NCBI GenBank assembly: GCA_028284565.1
Contig: JANQRM010000628.1
Coordinates: 1 to 36,377, forward strand
Direction of reading: 5' to 3'
Origin: Anaerolineae bacterium
Lineage (GTDB): Bacteria > Chloroflexota > Anaerolineae > Aggregatilineales > Phototrophicaceae
Length of the DNA stretch: 36,377 bases
In this document: one piece after another, positions 23,344 to 32,134 of the stretch
Layout of the letters: every line of letters begins with the position of its first letter
How positions within the stretch are numbered: position 1 is the stretch's first letter
The notes under the pieces: model-generated
Database searches by the model: none
Told to the model about the DNA's origin: nothing
Seen by the model: only the letters and a program-made list of their open reading frames with translations
Translations under genes and position numbers: made by a program

Positions 23344-25878
23344 TCATTCAGCTTCCGACTCGACCTCAACTTCCCCCAAAATCAAGCGTCCATCGGGCAG
23401 GATTATAACATCCGCTTCATCAGTTGTCGGCAGTAAGCGTTCTCCCGTTTGTGGTTGATAAAAACCAATCGCTAGGCTATACGTTCCGCTGGAGAGTTCG
23501 GTCACATCAATCCTCTCGCTAAAGCTCAAACTCCCGGGCAACCAATTAGCAGGCAAGCCGTGTAAATACTCATCTAATTGGGCAACAGGGGGTTGATTAA
23601 GATCATCATACACATGCACAAAGAAGCGATAATCCCCTTCGGGTTGATAATTAACCAGCCACCATTGCTCAATATAGAGTGAACCGTTCGTTATGGAATA
23701 AAATGACCGACGTAAATCAAACGCACCATCTTGATATGATGCGATAATCGGTTCGCCCGCTAACCCATAATCAGGAGAGGAAGGTGATTTTTCTTGTATA
23801 GCCTCGTGACGTGCCGGAATGTAATAACCTTCGCCGACGCTTAGGATAATGGTGACAGTAATGGTTTCGTCAACATGCTCAGCTGGAATTAGTGTAGGGA
23901 TGCTCATCCATGTTCCGGGAATCGACGGAATCAGTCGCGTGGCAATGAAAATATCATCAACATAGATATCAATAGTTCCAGCAAATTGCACATGCAAGCG
24001 CGATAACAAAATCACATCTTGTTCAGAATCTAAACCAGAAAGCTGGAAGGATTCTTTTTGATTAATCCGGCGCGCGCCGTCTACAGTCATACAATCAAAT
24101 TCAGGATGACAATCTGTATCAAACTCCCAGACTTCGGAGGGATAACCAGAATAATTCGTACTTTGCCATTGATAGTGATGCGAATCCTCTGAGTGAAGAT
24201 TAGCGACATCTACCACATCTATGATTTGTGACTTAGACATTCGTGCTTCAGATACAAAGAAGTTTGCATCTCCAACCTCCAGATGTTCGTAAATTTCTTC
24301 CCAATTCGGCTGATAAATTGCTTGATAGTCCCCTGCCAGAGCCACATTCGATTTTGCTTCTAATTCAACCGGAAACTCAGCTTGTAAATTGTCATATAGA
24401 CGTGTCTCGGCGAGTTGTCCTAAACCATAACCATGCCCAACACCATACGAGGCGATATAGTCAGGCTGTTCTAACATGAGAAACTCGGCGACTGCACCGG
24501 GACCATTGCGCCACGAAACCGACGCATGAGGTGTGGTCAAGCCGACCATATCAAGTGTGGTTCGATTGCCCATATACCGCATCATGCCAACATCATGTAC
24601 TGCGACTACGGCATTTTCGGTGGTGTTCTCACTGAGCCAGCGCGCCATCTGTAGCGGTTGCTGAACGACATAGTGAACATTCACAGAATACAGTTGGGCA
24701 AATGTTAGACTGATAAGCCCTGTCCACATGAGTGTAACGCCACCAACTGCTAGTTCAAGCCAGCGAAAGAGTTGAACAGATTTGAACCATTCGATAAGCT
24801 GGATTACGGCATAGCCAGCCAAGGGAAACATCAGTGCAAACACAGGCATCTGATAACGTTTGAAATGCCAGAATGCAGTATCGAGTGTAGAAATTGCACC
24901 ACTCAATAGAATAAACCAACCTAAAATTAAGAGACCTATCCAGCGTTTGTCCTGTTGTTTCAACAATAGAATGAGACCCATAAATGCGAGGATAGTCAGA
25001 GGAAGGGGGAGAAACCACAAGTCGCGTTCCACATGATAACCTGTGACAAACTCACGCCACATCACGAAGAAGTTGTCAAGTATGCGACCAAGAATCAGTG
25101 ACCAATCACGCGGTATTAAGCCAAATAGAGACTTGGATTGATTGCCAGATGCTGACAGTGAACCCGTCAACGCAAGATTGATAAAGGGCTGAACAGCGAC
25201 GGCAAGCAGGGGCAATGAAAACCATAACCATCGCTTTATGTTTTTGTACGCAGTTTCACTTTGTCGCCAGCTTAGGAAAGCGGACACAATCGCTATGCCA
25301 GCCAGTAATCCTCCTTCGGGACGAGTGAGCGCAAGCAAAGTTGCCGAGATGATAAATTCGAAGCGATTCTTCCGAACAAATTGATGCAAGGTGAGAAGAG
25401 AAAACAGCATCATCAGAGCCGTTTCCATCCCACTGAACACGTGCCACCAGACTGCCCCATTGAGTCCAAATAACACAGCCATGCCGACAGACAATCGTTC
25501 TGAACCACCCCACTCTTGGCAAAGCACATAGATAGTCCAAATGGACAACAGCAATGCCAACGAATCTATTGTCATTGCCCACAAACCCAAATTCAAATCA
25601 TGGAATCCGAGTGAATAGCCAATCGCAAGTACATAGGGATAGATGAAACTTGTCGCACCAGAAGTCGGCGGATGTCCGGGGTTGTAGATATAAGGCTGTC
25701 CCAAAGCCATCTGCCGCCCATATTGAAAGTGAATATAGACATCATCCAGTGGCATCAAAATTTCACCGCGTCCAGCGAGCAGATTAAGTACAACATAGAC
25801 AATCAACAATCCACCTGTAATCAGGCAGAATAGAAACCAGACACCTAATTTTTTACGACGAATAGTTGGGGTTGTCAT
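23344..25878 (-). CDS. Polytopic GT-C-like membrane glycosyltransferase with soluble C-terminal domain
   Basis: An 844-residue membrane protein. About ten to twelve hydrophobic helices fill residues 12-420. The loop after the first helix holds MPLDDVYIHFQYG (42-54), where D45-D46 matches the acidic motif of GT-C transferases (PMT/ArnT/GT39-like) that use polyprenyl-phosphate sugars. A large extracytoplasmic part follows (about 430-840) with two beta-rich sections that look like carbohydrate-binding or Ig-like modules. The role is probably glycosylation of envelope polymers or proteins on the outer face of the membrane. The donor and acceptor cannot be read from the sequence. It sits between the F420-dependent oxidoreductase and a phosphoesterase. 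Confidence 0.8.
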   Translation of the reverse strand: MTTPTIRRKKLGVWFLFCLITGGLLIVYVVLNLLAGRGEILMPLDDVYIHFQYGRQMALGQPYIYNPGHPPTSGATSFIYPYVLAIGYSLGFHDLNLGLWAMTIDSLALLLSIWTIYVLCQEWGGSERLSVGMAVLFGLNGAVWWHVFSGMETALMMLFSLLTLHQFVRKNRFEFIISATLLALTRPEGGLLAGIAIVSAFLSWRQSETAYKNIKRWLWFSLPLLAVAVQPFINLALTGSLSASGNQSKSLFGLIPRDWSLILGRILDNFFVMWREFVTGYHVERDLWFLPLPLTILAFMGLILLLKQQDKRWIGLLILGWFILLSGAISTLDTAFWHFKRYQMPVFALMFPLAGYAVIQLIEWFKSVQLFRWLELAVGGVTLMWTGLISLTFAQLYSVNVHYVVQQPLQMARWLSENTTENAVVAVHDVGMMRYMGNRTTLDMVGLTTPHASVSWRNGPGAVAEFLMLEQPDYIASYGVGHGYGLGQLAETRLYDNLQAEFPVELEAKSNVALAGDYQAIYQPNWEEIYEHLEVGDANFFVSEARMSKSQIIDVVDVANLHSEDSHHYQWQSTNYSGYPSEVWEFDTDCHPEFDCMTVDGARRINQKESFQLSGLDSEQDVILLSRLHVQFAGTIDIYVDDIFIATRLIPSIPGTWMSIPTLIPAEHVDETITVTIILSVGEGYYIPARHEAIQEKSPSSPDYGLAGEPIIASYQDGAFDLRRSFYSITNGSLYIEQWWLVNYQPEGDYRFFVHVYDDLNQPPVAQLDEYLHGLPANWLPGSLSFSERIDVTELSSGTYSLAIGFYQPQTGERLLPTTDEADVIILPDGRLILGEVEVESEAE

Positions 25879-25914
25879 TCAACTCAAGTATGCAATCACG
25901 CATTCCATTGGCTT

Positions 25915-25933
25915 TTAATCCGGTGAGGATTAA
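25915..25933. other. Hairpin at the stop of the oxidoreductase gene
   Basis: TTAATCC-GGTGA-GGATTAA is a perfect 7-base inverted repeat with a 5-base loop that overlaps the stop codon. It lacks a T-run, so its terminator activity is doubtful. Confidence 0.4.
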
Positions 25934-26934
25934 TTAGAATAGCCATTGGCAAAGGTGTCAATCATGAATCGGACATCATTGCCTAATGAATGCAGAATGG
26001 GAGTAGTCGCACCAGATTGGATGTAATCTCGGACTTTCGCTTTGGCTTCTTTGGGGTTGCCGGATGCCGTCAAGAGCTGGACAACATCATCAGGCACGAG
26101 TTTCATCGCCTCGGTGAGTTGTTCATCACTGGTATTTGGAGTCATAACCTGAATGATTTCATCCAGCAAATCTTGTGACACGCCATTAGCACGCATCAAT
26201 TGCGGTTGTTGCCAGAGATAACGTGTAACCGCTTTGCGTGCTACTTGAAGTGCCTTCTGACGGTCTTCATCCACAGAGCAGGCGATCAGTTGCGGGCGAC
26301 GCAAATTATATGCGGAACGACCATTCTGTTTCGCGCCGATTTCAAGTTGGTTCATCGCCATCTCATTGTATTTGGGTGAAACTAAGGAGTTTAAAATCAC
26401 CCCATCGGCAATTTCCCCGGCAAGAGCTAACATCTTGGGACCCGTTGCACCCAGATAAATCGGAATTTGCTTCGGAATGTGTCGTCCTTCACTGAGCAAC
26501 GATATTGAATCAAGATGGACGAATTCACCCCGATAACTGACACGCTCCCCTTTGAGCAGTCGTCGTAGCGTAGTGACCGTCTCCCGCATCGCCAAGAGAT
26601 TTTTGCGTCGCCGAACCCCCACTTGAGAAGCAATGGGCTCCCACCATGACCCCAAACCACACAGGATGCGCTCAGGTGCTAAAGTATCCAGTGTCCAAAA
26701 TGTGCTAGCAATCACCAAGATGTTGCGTGACCAATGATTCATCACCGCCGAGCCAATGTTGATTCGACGTGTACTCGTCGCATAGGCAGACATCGTGACT
26801 GCAATATCTCGTGTGATGTGACTATCTGCTTGCCAGACCGTGTCAAATCCTCGTGTTTCTGCATAACGTACCAAAGCAAGTGACTCTTGCAGGGGAAGCG
26901 AATCCTGTAAATACAGAGCCACACGGTCTGACAT
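25930..26934 (-). CDS. Luciferase-like (LLM class) F420-dependent oxidoreductase
   Basis: A 334-residue TIM-barrel flavin/F420 oxidoreductase of the bacterial luciferase superfamily, Mer-like subgroup (methylene-tetrahydromethanopterin reductase relatives). Family features include QADSHITRD (about 35-43), GSAVMNHWSRN (about 61-71), the LAPERILCGLGSWW region (about 83-97) and IYLGATGPKMLALAGEIADGVILNS (about 158-182). The LLM superfamily can use FMN or F420. The position directly behind cofC favours F420, but the substrate is unknown. AGGAAATCC precedes the ATG. It has its own strong promoter inside the end of cofC, so its level can differ from that of the cofactor genes. Confidence 0.85.
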   Translation of the reverse strand: MSDRVALYLQDSLPLQESLALVRYAETRGFDTVWQADSHITRDIAVTMSAYATSTRRINIGSAVMNHWSRNILVIASTFWTLDTLAPERILCGLGSWWEPIASQVGVRRRKNLLAMRETVTTLRRLLKGERVSYRGEFVHLDSISLLSEGRHIPKQIPIYLGATGPKMLALAGEIADGVILNSLVSPKYNEMAMNQLEIGAKQNGRSAYNLRRPQLIACSVDEDRQKALQVARKAVTRYLWQQPQLMRANGVSQDLLDEIIQVMTPNTSDEQLTEAMKLVPDDVVQLLTASGNPKEAKAKVRDYIQSGATTPILHSLGNDVRFMIDTFANGYSN

Positions 26935-26967
26935 GGATTTCCTAAAGGTGGATTAAGTCGTAAATCA

Positions 26968-26996
26968 ATTATAGATTAAGCGACTGACTCATTCAA
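26968..26996 (-). promoter_or_regulatory. Sigma70 promoter of the LLM oxidoreductase
   Basis: TTGAAT (26996-26991), a 17-base spacer and a perfect TATAAT (26973-26968) on the minus strand. The -35 overlaps the cofC stop. Transcription would begin near 26961, 27 bases before the ATG. Confidence 0.7.
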
Positions 26997-27645
26997 ATTC
27001 GCTTGCAACTTCTGGATGGTAAGGAGATAACCATTTATAGTTACCTGTTGAGACAATCTCGTTATAAAGAACCAAATCATCTGGCACATCAATATCTAAC
27101 GCAAGGCTATCAGAATAATAGGTGCGAGGTTCGATGCCCGCTTCTCGTGCTAGTCTGATATGATCTTGATAGCTATTTTCACCATAGCAATAGGGGAAGA
27201 TACCCGGCGGACGCATCAAAAGCGCATTCGTGCCGTTTTCCGCGCTATCAGTTGCGATGACCACACTATTATAACTACGCCCCATATTCACTAAGTTATG
27301 AATATCTTTTGAACTGACAAAAGGTAAATCAGACGGGAGTACCAAGATTGCTTGTACGCCCCATGATTTTAAGATAACAGTGGCGCGTGTAAGTGCTAGA
27401 TTCAATGTCGAGTTTCGTCCCTCTTGAATCGTCTTCGCACCAAATTCACGCGCGATAGACAGAATTTTCGGGTCTCGACTAATCACCATTGTCCCCACAA
27501 CCTCAGGCAATGAAGTCACAACATCCAAGACTTGTTTCAAAATACCTTGCGCGAATTCGTAGCGTTTTTCGGCCGATAAGACGGTTGAGAGGCGACTTTT
27601 CGCCCGTACAAGCGGTTTAGCAGGAATCACGACCCATAGGCTCAT
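26989..27645 (-). CDS. cofC: 2-phospho-L-lactate / phosphoenolpyruvate guanylyltransferase
   Basis: CofC (FbiD) joins GTP to a phosphorylated 3-carbon acid to give the LPPG or EPPG donor for F420 synthesis. The N-terminal nucleotidyltransferase motif IPAKPLVRAKSRLS (7-20) is clear, as is LPSDLPF (about 102-108), the acidic metal-binding site. ALDIDVPDDL near the end is also typical of the fold. At 218 residues it fits. Its ATG overlaps the cofD stop (ATGA). With a nitroreductase of FbiB-C type in the operon, the bacterial PEP route is the more likely substrate choice. Confidence 0.93.
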   Translation of the reverse strand: MSLWVVIPAKPLVRAKSRLSTVLSAEKRYEFAQGILKQVLDVVTSLPEVVGTMVISRDPKILSIAREFGAKTIQEGRNSTLNLALTRATVILKSWGVQAILVLPSDLPFVSSKDIHNLVNMGRSYNSVVIATDSAENGTNALLMRPPGIFPYCYGENSYQDHIRLAREAGIEPRTYYSDSLALDIDVPDDLVLYNEIVSTGNYKWLSPYHPEVASEFE

Positions 27646-28577
27646 GAAGAAAGCTCCCTAATCCAATTCAATAAATGTGTTGCTAGCGTGACTTTCTCTG
27701 ATTCGGTTGTCATATAGGTATTATAGGCTATACAAGGAATCTTAGCAGAATGAAACGGCGCATCCCGTTCATCATAAACAAAGCCATTAATTAGTTCACC
27801 ATAGAATGACACAATGGTATCCAATGACACCTCATAGCCTAATTCTGCCATAAGTTTTGCTGTAGGACCCTTAACGGCTTTCCCTTCGATTAACGGTGTT
27901 ACTGCGATTCGTGGAATATCTCTTGACAGCATCGCATCGCGCATCCCATCAACAGCCAATATCGGTGCAATGGAAAGCCACGGATTCGATGGCGCGACGA
28001 TAATCGCATCTGCTTGTTCTATTGCATTGCGCACATTATCAGACACAGATGCATTTGCTCCGCCATAAGATATATTCGTCAGTGTGGGTTGCCAATGATA
28101 TTTGACAAAATAAGTCTGAAAATCCAGTTGACCGTACTCATTCGTCCCCAATTGGGTGGGTGCAGGCACATCCGACATCGGCAACAGTCCGAAAGCAAGA
28201 CCCAATCGGCAAGCCAGTGTTTCCATGACATGGGTCAATGTTTTTCCGTCGCGCAACATCTGGGTTCGAAGCAAATGCGTGGCGAGGTCTTTATCACCCA
28301 ACTTAAACCATGGACTTATCCCATACAGGTGATTGAGTGCATCTAAAGTGATGGTTGACTCATTCTCAAGCCCCCACCCCTGCGACTGATTGACCACATC
28401 AGCCAAGGTATACATCACGGTATCGAGGTCTGGACAGACATAGAGACCCAAGTGCCAAAAATCATCTCCTGTATTGACGATAAAGGTCAAATTTTCTGGC
28501 GGTACAATTTTGGATAAGCCCAACGCGAGCTTCGCACCACCCACCCCTCCGACGAGGACGACAATATTCCCACTCAT
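27642..28577 (-). CDS. cofD: 2-phospho-L-lactate (or PEP) transferase, F420-0 forming
   Basis: CofD (FbiA) transfers the phosphorylated 3-carbon moiety from the GDP-activated donor to FO, giving (dehydro-)F420-0. With the ATG at 28577 the protein has 311 residues. GGVGGAKL is at 10-17, NTGDDF at 35-40, CPDLDTVMYTLA at 48-59, and APSNPWLSIAPIL further on, all hallmark motifs. I prefer 28577 over a TTG two codons earlier because the ATG overlaps the preceding stop as ATGA. Genes on both sides are coupled by 4-base overlaps. Confidence 0.96.
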   Translation of the reverse strand: MSGNIVVLVGGVGGAKLALGLSKIVPPENLTFIVNTGDDFWHLGLYVCPDLDTVMYTLADVVNQSQGWGLENESTITLDALNHLYGISPWFKLGDKDLATHLLRTQMLRDGKTLTHVMETLACRLGLAFGLLPMSDVPAPTQLGTNEYGQLDFQTYFVKYHWQPTLTNISYGGANASVSDNVRNAIEQADAIIVAPSNPWLSIAPILAVDGMRDAMLSRDIPRIAVTPLIEGKAVKGPTAKLMAELGYEVSLDTIVSFYGELINGFVYDERDAPFHSAKIPCIAYNTYMTTESEKVTLATHLLNWIRELSS

Positions 28578-29206
28578 CGCCAAAGCACCTTTGTCTCGAT
28601 AAGTTGGCGTGTTTTTTCACGTTCTTGTGCCGGATAACCCAGCGTAATCATGCCTTGTGCTTGCCAATCATCCGGCATATCAAGAGAGTTTCGTACCACA
28701 TCAGGACAGAACAATGGCGCACACATCCAACACGCGCCTAATCCCAAACTATGTGCCGTCAGCAAGATGTTTTGACCTGCCATTGCTGTACTTTGCACCG
28801 CCATCAAATACTCATTTTGGTTGCGTTTGTCGTCACTATAGATATCCATATCGTCCATCGACAGGCAAATCAGAATGAGAACAGGTGCAGAAGTGATACG
28901 ATCATAAGAACGGTCTACATCTTTTTGGATGATGTCTTCAGGGACACAATCGGCTTCCAAATCATGTCGCAAACGTGCGCCCATGGCAGTTGCCAAGTGT
29001 TCTTTTGTCTCTTGCGATTGAATTACCACAAAACGCCATGGTTGCCGATTATGGGCAGATGGAGACCACCGACCTGCTTCGAGCAATTGGTCAATCATCG
29101 CTTGGGGTACAGGTTGAGATAAATAACGTCGCAAAGAGCGTCGTGACTGTATAACGGATAATATGGGAGACGAAATCTGCTCTTGCACAAACATTTTGTT
29201 AGTCAC
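28574..29206 (-). CDS. Nitroreductase-family protein, FbiB C-terminal type (probable dehydro-F420-0 reductase)
   Basis: A 210-residue FMN-dependent nitroreductase-fold protein. It begins with the SRRSLRRY FMN-phosphate site (21-28), has GRWSPSAHNRQPWRFV (45-60), and ends with LGLGACWMC...LDMPDDWQAQGMITLGYP, which looks like the end of mycobacterial FbiB. In Mycobacterium the FbiB C-terminal domain reduces the enol double bond of dehydro-F420-0 after PEP is used as precursor, and is fused to the glutamate ligase. Here the ligase (cofE) is a separate gene just upstream. The start is GTG with AGGAA. A general nitroreductase is the alternative, but position argues for the F420 role. Confidence 0.8.
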   Translation of the reverse strand: MTNKMFVQEQISSPILSVIQSRRSLRRYLSQPVPQAMIDQLLEAGRWSPSAHNRQPWRFVVIQSQETKEHLATAMGARLRHDLEADCVPEDIIQKDVDRSYDRITSAPVLILICLSMDDMDIYSDDKRNQNEYLMAVQSTAMAGQNILLTAHSLGLGACWMCAPLFCPDVVRNSLDMPDDWQAQGMITLGYPAQEREKTRQLIETKVLWR

Positions 29207-29283
29207 AATAGATTTCCTAGACCATAACCTTACTGTATGTTACACAACCTAACAGCACCCTAACGAAAATTCGACTTAAACGT

Positions 29284-30045
29284 CTAACGATACAAATCCT
29301 CTTCAGGAGAACGATACAAGTCCGACGCTTTGCCATAAGGTTTATCAAATTGTAATCCTCTGAGCAATACAACTGGACGACCTTCATCAGCCTCCCCACA
29401 CAACAAATGTGCCGCCGACGCAATCATATCCGCATAGCCTTGTAAGCTAATTTCGAGTTCACGCCCGAACAAATCTGTCTGACCACGCAAATCAACTAAA
29501 GCAGGTAATCCAGCGACACCAATCGCTGTACCAACATTGCCTAATCGAAAGGGGCGACCATGTGTATCACTAATCACAATGCCCACCTTCGCACCCGTTT
29601 GTTTCGCTAATTCAGCGCGTATTGCTTCTGCAGAGGCATCTGGGTCATGGGGTAATAATAACAAAGTTTCGCCTGTGCCATCGACATTGGACTGGTCAAT
29701 ACCGCTATTTGCAGAGACAAATCCGAGCCGATGTTGAGTCACGAGGACTCCCTTTGCTCTGCGTGAAATAAGCTGACTCTCCTGCAAAACCACTTCAACG
29801 TATTGCGGAGATTTCCCTGTTTCATTGGCAACTTGATAGGCTTCTTCACTGGGTTCGATAGCCTTCAAATTCACAAAGCGATTCTCTGCCCGTGATAGAA
29901 TCTTTGAAGCGATGATCAGCACATCCCCTGACTGAAGTTGCAGATTCGTTTGAGTCAGTGCATCCAAAATCAGAGCTACTAGGTCGTCATGCGGTTGAAC
30001 AAGCGGGATACCCTCTAAGGCAATCGCTGTATAAGACGTGGACAA
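29284..30045 (-). CDS. cofE: Coenzyme F420-0:L-glutamate ligase
   Basis: CofE (FbiB N-terminal domain) adds gamma-linked glutamates to F420-0 with GTP, giving the mature F420-n tail. Motifs include GDVLIIASKILSRAENR (40-56), VSANSGIDQSN (110-120), and the nucleotide/metal-binding ISDTHGRPFRLGN (158-170), where the more usual form is ISDTFGRPWR. ADMIASAAHLLCGEADEGRP is the conserved later segment. At 253 residues it is a stand-alone ligase, not an FbiB fusion. The start is a TTG two bases after the npdG stop, so translation probably depends on the upstream gene. A 77-base gap separates it from the nitroreductase gene. Confidence 0.95.
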   Translation of the reverse strand: MSTSYTAIALEGIPLVQPHDDLVALILDALTQTNLQLQSGDVLIIASKILSRAENRFVNLKAIEPSEEAYQVANETGKSPQYVEVVLQESQLISRRAKGVLVTQHRLGFVSANSGIDQSNVDGTGETLLLLPHDPDASAEAIRAELAKQTGAKVGIVISDTHGRPFRLGNVGTAIGVAGLPALVDLRGQTDLFGRELEISLQGYADMIASAAHLLCGEADEGRPVVLLRGLQFDKPYGKASDLYRSPEEDLYR

Positions 30046-30047
30046 GT

Positions 30048-30722
30048 TTATTGTATCCCAGTAATCCGAATACCTGCGCCTTTTACGCCATATTGTTTGT
30101 TGATATAAAGCAAAACAGGAGTCAACGCTTCCACTGCGACTGAATTATCGAGTGAACCTGCATCGATTCCGCGCATACCAGCACCCTCAACTAGCCGAAT
30201 CACGTCCGCCTTGGCATCATCATCATCACCACAAACCAGCACATCACAATCGACAACCACATTGGGGTCTGCAAGTTTCACCGCACTCACATTTTGGAAG
30301 GCGGCAATCACCTTCACTGAATCGCCTAACGTGGCTTGCGCTTCCAACGCGGCAGAAAGCCCATCCGGCACGTAAACTGTTCTAACATCAGGAGGTTGAA
30401 GCGGAACAGAAATATCGACCAGTACCTTGCCATACAGATAATCTTTCACGCCATCTAAGGTAGCTTCATGTGCGCTATAAGGAACACTTAATACGACTAT
30501 ATCCGCTGATTGTGCCGCATCCGCATTGCCCATGCCGGTTAGATAATCACCATCCAATTCCGCATTGAGTTCTTCGACTCGTTGGATTGCCCGTTCTTCA
30601 CTCCGCGAACCAATAATCACACGATACCCGTTCAATGCCCAGCGTTTCGCCAGTCCCGAACCTTCTTTGCCTGTGCCACCCAAAATGGCGACACTCATCA
30701 ATGTTTGACTGCCTTCACTCAT
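30048..30722 (-). CDS. npdG: NADPH-dependent F420 reductase (F420H2:NADP oxidoreductase)
   Basis: Transfers hydride between NADPH and F420, here most likely to supply reduced F420H2 to LLM enzymes. The Rossmann fold GGTGKEG (15-21), IIGSRSEERA with the NADP-selecting Ser-Arg (39-40), and LSVPYSAH are diagnostic, and AFQNVSAVKL (about 140-149) is typical of the family. The length (224 residues) fits. I keep the ATG at 30722 with AAGGA ten bases upstream; the ATG eight codons in has a more distant site. The ssnA gene lies 32 bases upstream and cofE follows after 2 bases. Confidence 0.94.
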   Translation of the reverse strand: MSEGSQTLMSVAILGGTGKEGSGLAKRWALNGYRVIIGSRSEERAIQRVEELNAELDGDYLTGMGNADAAQSADIVVLSVPYSAHEATLDGVKDYLYGKVLVDISVPLQPPDVRTVYVPDGLSAALEAQATLGDSVKVIAAFQNVSAVKLADPNVVVDCDVLVCGDDDDAKADVIRLVEGAGMRGIDAGSLDNSVAVEALTPVLLYINKQYGVKGAGIRITGIQ

Positions 30723-30754
30723 CTAAATGCTATCCTTACGAGAAATATTAAAAT

Positions 30755-32110
30755 CTACAACGATTGTAAAGCATTTTCCGCAATTCGCGTATAGCGTTCC
30801 CAGACTTCTGGTGCGAGTGCCAATGCTTCTTCTGCGATTTCTGCTTCGTTCAATGTGAGTATTTGACGGTCTTTCATCAACACTTGACCATCAACCATCG
30901 TCATGGTCACCATTGAGGACTCGAATCCAAATAGGATGTGCCATGGGAGATTGCCCTCATTCAATGGCGTAAACGGTTTATAGTCGACAAATATAATATC
31001 AGCTTGTGCGCCAACTCGTAATTCACCAATGCGCTTATCGGGGAAGAATTGCTCAATCAATCGCGCGTTGTTCTGCCAAGCCATGTTTGCAATGTCCGCG
31101 CCATTTGCCTGTCGGGGGTCACGGTTCGCCACCTTATGAAGCAAATACGCCGCTTTCCACTCAGCATACATATTGTTGCTAAAACCATCGTTCCCCAAAC
31201 AGACATTCATGCCATCCTCGAGCATCCCATCAATATCCGACGCGCCCACGGCGTTATTCATATTGGAGCGTGGTTGATGCGTAATCCAAACACCTTTATC
31301 TTGCAAAATCTTGCGCTCGGCATCATCCACATGGACACAATGCGCCGCGATGGTTTTCTCACGCCAGATACCATACTCGTCCAAGCGTTGCACCACCCGC
31401 TTTCCACTGCGTTGTAAGCTATCCTCTTCATCCGCTTCATGTTCTGCCACATGGATATGAAAGCCCGCATCCATCGGGATGGCATCCGCACAAGCCTGTA
31501 AGGTCTCTTCGTTGAGAGTCAAACTCGCATGAAGCCCAAACGTCCCACGCACTCGTGCATCATTCGCGTTCTGTTGCATGAAACGGATATTTTCAGTGAT
31601 GCCCATCTGCATCTTATCCATCCCATCTCGGTCTGTCACTTCGTAACAGAGCAAGCCCCGCAATCCTGCCCGATTAATCGCCTCAGCAATCACATCCAAA
31701 CTGCCGATGATATAATTTGGGCTGGCATGATGATCGACGAGGGTCGTTGTGCCATGTTTAATTGCATCCAACAGCGAAACTAAGGCACTTGCCCGAACCG
31801 AATCCTTATCGAGTGCTTTATCTAAATTCCACCATAAGCGCGACAATATCTCCGGAAAGTCTTTCGGAGGATCACCGGGAATCGCCATACCGCGTGCATA
31901 GGCTCCGTAAAAATGCGTATGCGCACAGATATTACCCGGCATCACCAACTGCCCTTTTGCATCCAAGCGTTCCGTCTCTGGAAATTGGGCTTCGAGTTCG
32001 GAGGACTTACCCACAACTTGAATCATGCCATTTTGGATAAGAATCGCGTGATTGGGCAAAACTTGATTAGGATTGCCCAGTGTGATAACTGTACCATTGG
32101 TAATTAACAT
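30755..32110 (-). CDS. ssnA: Putative aminohydrolase SsnA
   Basis: A 451-residue zinc amidohydrolase of the SsnA family, related to guanine deaminase and ATZ/TRZ hydrolases. Zinc ligands appear as HTH (64-66), HIH and AEH (218-224), AAHCVH (255-260) and D308 in GNDGF. Strong SsnA marks are AHTHFYGAYARGM, LVDHHASPNYI (124-134) and LLCYEVTDRDG (153-163). In E. coli, ssnA lies in the selenium-dependent molybdenum hydroxylase region and the reaction is unproven; an aminopurine or N-substituted compound is expected from the fold. It lies 24 bases after the unknown 226-residue gene and 32 before npdG, inside the same transcription unit as the F420 genes. Confidence 0.88.
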   Translation of the reverse strand: MLITNGTVITLGNPNQVLPNHAILIQNGMIQVVGKSSELEAQFPETERLDAKGQLVMPGNICAHTHFYGAYARGMAIPGDPPKDFPEILSRLWWNLDKALDKDSVRASALVSLLDAIKHGTTTLVDHHASPNYIIGSLDVIAEAINRAGLRGLLCYEVTDRDGMDKMQMGITENIRFMQQNANDARVRGTFGLHASLTLNEETLQACADAIPMDAGFHIHVAEHEADEEDSLQRSGKRVVQRLDEYGIWREKTIAAHCVHVDDAERKILQDKGVWITHQPRSNMNNAVGASDIDGMLEDGMNVCLGNDGFSNNMYAEWKAAYLLHKVANRDPRQANGADIANMAWQNNARLIEQFFPDKRIGELRVGAQADIIFVDYKPFTPLNEGNLPWHILFGFESSMVTMTMVDGQVLMKDRQILTLNEAEIAEEALALAPEVWERYTRIAENALQSL

Positions 32111-32134
32111 GCGAATTGACTTTCAACAAGGTCA

